A stretch of 64,000 nucleotides of DNA from NCBI GenBank assembly GCA_002840125.1, contig PGZF01000006.1, positions 124,001-188,000 of the forward strand, given 5' to 3'. Of the stretch, positions 61,627-64,000 are shown piece by piece. The first letter of the stretch is position 1, and each line of letters begins with the position of its first letter. The position numbers were made by a program, and so were the translations under genes. Source of the DNA: Gammaproteobacteria bacterium HGW-Gammaproteobacteria-15 (GTDB lineage Bacteria > Pseudomonadota > Gammaproteobacteria > Enterobacterales > Alteromonadaceae). The notes below the pieces were generated by a model, which made no database searches, had not been told where the DNA came from, and worked only from the letters and a program-made list of their open reading frames with translations.

Positions 61627-62781
61627 ATGGAACTGGATGAAATACGCCACGCAATATCTGACACCGACAAACAATTGCTGGCCTTATTGTCAAAACGACG
61701 GCAACTGGCACTGGCGGTAGCCGACGCCAAACTGGCACAAAACAAACCGATACGTGATCAAAAGCGCGAGCAAGAGCTGCTGCTGTCACTGATTGAGCAA
61801 GGCAAACCATTGGCGCTGGACGCGCAATACGTAACCCGGCTGTACCATGTGATTATTGAAGACTCAGTGCTACAGCAGCAGGCTAAAATTCAGGGCCAGC
61901 TAAACGGCACCAACAACCCGGCAGTACGGGTGGCTTTTCTGGGTGGCCAGGGTTCATACAGTTACTGGGCGACACAAAAGTATTTTACCCGCCGCGCCGA
62001 GCGCATTATTGAACAAGGCTGCGACAGCTTTAACGAAATAGTCCAGGCGGTTGAAACCGGCCATGCCGATTACGCCCTGCTGCCGATTGAAAACACCTCA
62101 TCGGGCAGTATTAACGAAGTGTACGACTTACTGCAGCATACCCGGTTGTCTATTGTTGGCGAGCTGACTCACCCTATCGCCCACTGCCTGCTCGGTTTAC
62201 CAGGCACAGATTTAAGCAAAATCCGCCAGGTGTGCGCTCACCCACAGGTTATTGCCCAGTGCAGCCAGTACCTGCAGGGTTTATCGCAAGTAAAAATTGA
62301 ATACTGTGACAGCTCATCCGACGCCTTTAACCGTATTAAGCAGCAGCAAGACCCCACAGTGGTTGCCATTGGCGGTGAAGAAGGCGGCCAGCTATACGGT
62401 TTGCAAGTGCTTACCCGTGATCTGGCTAACCAGAAAGACAACGTCAGCCGTTTTATCGTAGTAGCGCGCAAACCGGTGACAGTAGCCAAAGCCATACCGG
62501 CGAAAACCACTTTTATTATGTACACCGGCCAGCAACCCGGCGCGCTGGTAGATGCCTTACTGGTGTTAAAGCAGCATGGTATCAGTATGGGCAAACTGGA
62601 ATCGCGGCCTATTAATGGCAACCCGTGGGAAGAGATGTTTTACGTCGACGTGTTCGCCAACCTGAATGACTACGCCATGACCCGTGCCCTGGAAGAGTTA
62701 AATAAGATCACCAAATTTATTAAAGTATTAGGTTGCTACCCCAGTGAAGATATTGAGCCAACTCAGGTAACTGCCGGCTGA
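61627..62781 (+). CDS. pheA: PheA, chorismate mutase/prephenate dehydratase
   Basis: 384 residues (E. coli 386). Chorismate mutase domain about 1-90, dehydratase about 103-285 (GGQGSYSYWATQKYF, PIENTSSGSINEVYD, DNVSRFIVVAR), ACT domain about 300-384 with GALVDALLV and ESRPINGNPWEE for phenylalanine feedback. Regulated by the leader/attenuator upstream. The aromatic aminotransferase at 45993-47189 would make the last step. Confidence 0.97.
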   Translation: MELDEIRHAISDTDKQLLALLSKRRQLALAVADAKLAQNKPIRDQKREQELLLSLIEQGKPLALDAQYVTRLYHVIIEDSVLQQQAKIQGQLNGTNNPAVRVAFLGGQGSYSYWATQKYFTRRAERIIEQGCDSFNEIVQAVETGHADYALLPIENTSSGSINEVYDLLQHTRLSIVGELTHPIAHCLLGLPGTDLSKIRQVCAHPQVIAQCSQYLQGLSQVKIEYCDSSSDAFNRIKQQQDPTVVAIGGEEGGQLYGLQVLTRDLANQKDNVSRFIVVARKPVTVAKAIPAKTTFIMYTGQQPGALVDALLVLKQHGISMGKLESRPINGNPWEEMFYVDVFANLNDYAMTRALEELNKITKFIKVLGCYPSEDIEPTQVTAG

Positions 62782-62787
62782 TAACAT

Positions 62788-62830
62788 GTGCTCAGGGGCT
62801 TAAGGTTCCAGGATCAGGCCCCTGCAGCAC
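62788..62830 (+). terminator. Hairpin after pheA
   Basis: GTGCTCAGGGGC ... GCCCCTGCAGCAC (62788-62799 with 62818-62830); a long stem. No T-run, so activity is a guess. Confidence 0.45.
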
Positions 62831-62894
62831 TACTCAAAACTATGTTAATAAACTAGACTTGAGCGGTTATTGGAACCATAAGGTTGAGCTTTTA

Positions 62895-63620
62895 ATGCGG
62901 CATTTACTGTGTTTTTGTTGTTTTATTGCCGGGTTCGCCGCAGCAGCAGAAAAAGCCGTATTGCGCATGGCCATGCCTGATTACCCTCCTTACACCTATG
63001 TTGAGGATGGCCAATATCAAGGCGAGGGCTATGACGCTTTTGTATTTATTATGCAGCACCTGCAGCGTGATTTTCATATTTCACTTGTGCCAAATTATGG
63101 CCGCGCAGTACTGGATTTACAAAATGAGGTAATCGACGGTTTATTTTTAGCCTCGGAAAATGCCGAGCGCAACAGCATAGCCGTATTCTCAGATCCGGTA
63201 AGTATTACCCGCTGGACCTGGGTGTGGTTAACGCAAGAGCAAACGCTTACACCCGACAACAGCAACTTTGCCAGCGGTGCGATTGTATCGGCGCAAATTA
63301 ATAGCAATATTTATCTATGGTTAAAAGCGCAAGGCTACCGCGTAGCCGGCGGGCCAAACAATATTCGTGATCTGTTTCGCTTGCTAAATAATCGCCGGGT
63401 AGATGCCATTATGCTACCGGAGCAAACCGCGTTAACCGTAATTAAGGAAAACAACTACCCGTTGCAGAACTATCAGTTTAAAACTATGCGGGAGTTACCT
63501 TTTGCCATTTACATCAGTAAGCGTTTTTTAGAAAAAGAACCTGATTTCATGGTGCAGTTAAATAACGCTATTGCCGAGTATCAGCAAAGCAGGAAGGCTG
63601 TGCCGCAGAACAACGAATAG
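62895..63620 (+). CDS. Extracellular solute-binding protein (SBP_bac_3)
   Basis: 241 residues from ATG 62895; signal peptide with CFIAGFAAAA. Family-3 fold: VLRMAMPDYPPYTYV, GEGYDAFVFIMQ, EVIDGLFLASENAERNSI, GPNNIRDLFRLLNNRRVDAIMLPEQT, and C-terminal QLNNAIAEYQQSRK. No transporter gene adjacent; orphan like 29719-30528, with which it shares only the fold. Confidence 0.85.
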   Translation: MRHLLCFCCFIAGFAAAAEKAVLRMAMPDYPPYTYVEDGQYQGEGYDAFVFIMQHLQRDFHISLVPNYGRAVLDLQNEVIDGLFLASENAERNSIAVFSDPVSITRWTWVWLTQEQTLTPDNSNFASGAIVSAQINSNIYLWLKAQGYRVAGGPNNIRDLFRLLNNRRVDAIMLPEQTALTVIKENNYPLQNYQFKTMRELPFAIYISKRFLEKEPDFMVQLNNAIAEYQQSRKAVPQNNE

Positions 63621-63676
63621 CCATTCCGCCTCATATTGTTCCCGGTACACGTCACCTTCTTGCCATACTATCAAGG

Positions 63677-64000
63677 CTACAGCTGCTCTTGCAGAAACCG
63701 GATACAGGTTTTAACAGCTGCACTCATATGCTGGCGGTGAGCATACACCAGGTACACGGGCGCGGCGGGGGGCATAAAGTCTTGCAACAGCTCTACGAGG
63801 TTACCCGCTTCCAGCTCTGCTGCGACCTGGTAGCGCGGTAGCAAAGCAATGCCTAAATCTTGTTTCATGGCATGGATCAGCGCCTGAGAGCTGTTAACTC
63901 TTAATCTGCCATTTACCGGTACCACTATCGGCTTGCCGTGCTCAATAAAGTGCCAGCGTGCTTTTTCAGCACAAGCGCCATGCCAAAGGCACTGATGAGA
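63677..64000 (-). CDS. LysR-type regulator, C-terminal part
   Basis: 107 residues visible before the right edge. Frame open to base 64000. Effector-binding domain end: LRVNSSQALIHAMKQDLGIALLPRYQV, ELEAGNLVELLQDF, VYLVYAHRQHMSAAVKTCIRFL. Its HTH lies beyond the window. Divergent neighbours unknown; stop 56 bases from the solute-binding gene. Confidence 0.82.
   Translation of the reverse strand, partial: SHQCLWHGACAEKARWHFIEHGKPIVVPVNGRLRVNSSQALIHAMKQDLGIALLPRYQVAAELEAGNLVELLQDFMPPAAPVYLVYAHRQHMSAAVKTCIRFLQEQL

Overview
The window comes from a mesophilic gammaproteobacterial chromosome. The gene content and neighbourhoods (rppH-ptsP-TSUP-lgt-thyA next to mutH; topA, cysB, sohB, yciK and yciH within 20 kb; astB; a VolA-like lipoprotein lipase; tandem FlgO-domain lipoproteins) fit the Alteromonadales / Rheinheimera-Alishewanella type. 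That placement is inference from gene content; no rRNA or other marker is present.

Positions 1 to about 18,790 are the early/regulatory part of a temperate phage; the structural genes must lie left of base 1. At 7.6-7.9 kb a Cro-like gene (leftward) and a CI-like repressor (rightward) face away from a shared operator region. Leftward run: Cro, small membrane and hypothetical genes, a replication O protein carrying an iteron array (probable phage origin), a DnaC-type helicase loader, a small gene broken by a stop codon, tyrosine integrase, RuvC-like resolvase, an HTH protein, a probable Q-type antiterminator, two terminators, and a SAR-type lysozyme cut by the window edge. Behind cI sits a leftward three-gene membrane/secretion-like insert (8366-9484). 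From a second operator (about 9.66-9.71 kb) a tightly overlapping rightward operon of 17 genes runs to 18,682: small unknowns, RdgC, an ASCH-like protein, a Dam-type methylase with a long extension, an HNH nuclease, and finally an AlpA-like protein. A 22-base tRNA-3'-end-like sequence at 18765-18786 probably marks the right attachment site.

From 18.9 kb on the window is chromosome: pirin; a Gcr-type membrane protein; two FlgO-domain lipoproteins; the rppH-ptsP-TSUP-lgt-thyA operon (leftward) facing away from mutH; an extracytoplasmic solute-binding lipoprotein; cysB; a soluble histidine kinase and a membrane-anchored coiled-coil protein; topA; astB; a multi-Ig-domain lipoprotein; a DAACS dicarboxylate/glutamate symporter; sohB; a VolA-type lipase; yciK; an aromatic/aspartate aminotransferase; a GAF protein; yciH; a palindromic interspersed element; an M28 peptidase with two amidohydrolase-like exported proteins (a probable peptide/dipeptide scavenging operon); a Cache-HAMP-PAS-GGDEF-EAL protein; cytochrome c' with cytochrome b561; a penicillin-acylase-type hydrolase; pheA behind a leader-peptide attenuator; a second solute-binding protein; and a LysR regulator cut by the right edge.

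The most interesting points are the two-array phage origin inside the O gene, the small NGGGTEPP-repeat protein with its membrane partners in the lysogenic-conversion slot, repeated gene-junction sequences in the right operon, the tRNA-end attachment site, and the pheA attenuator.
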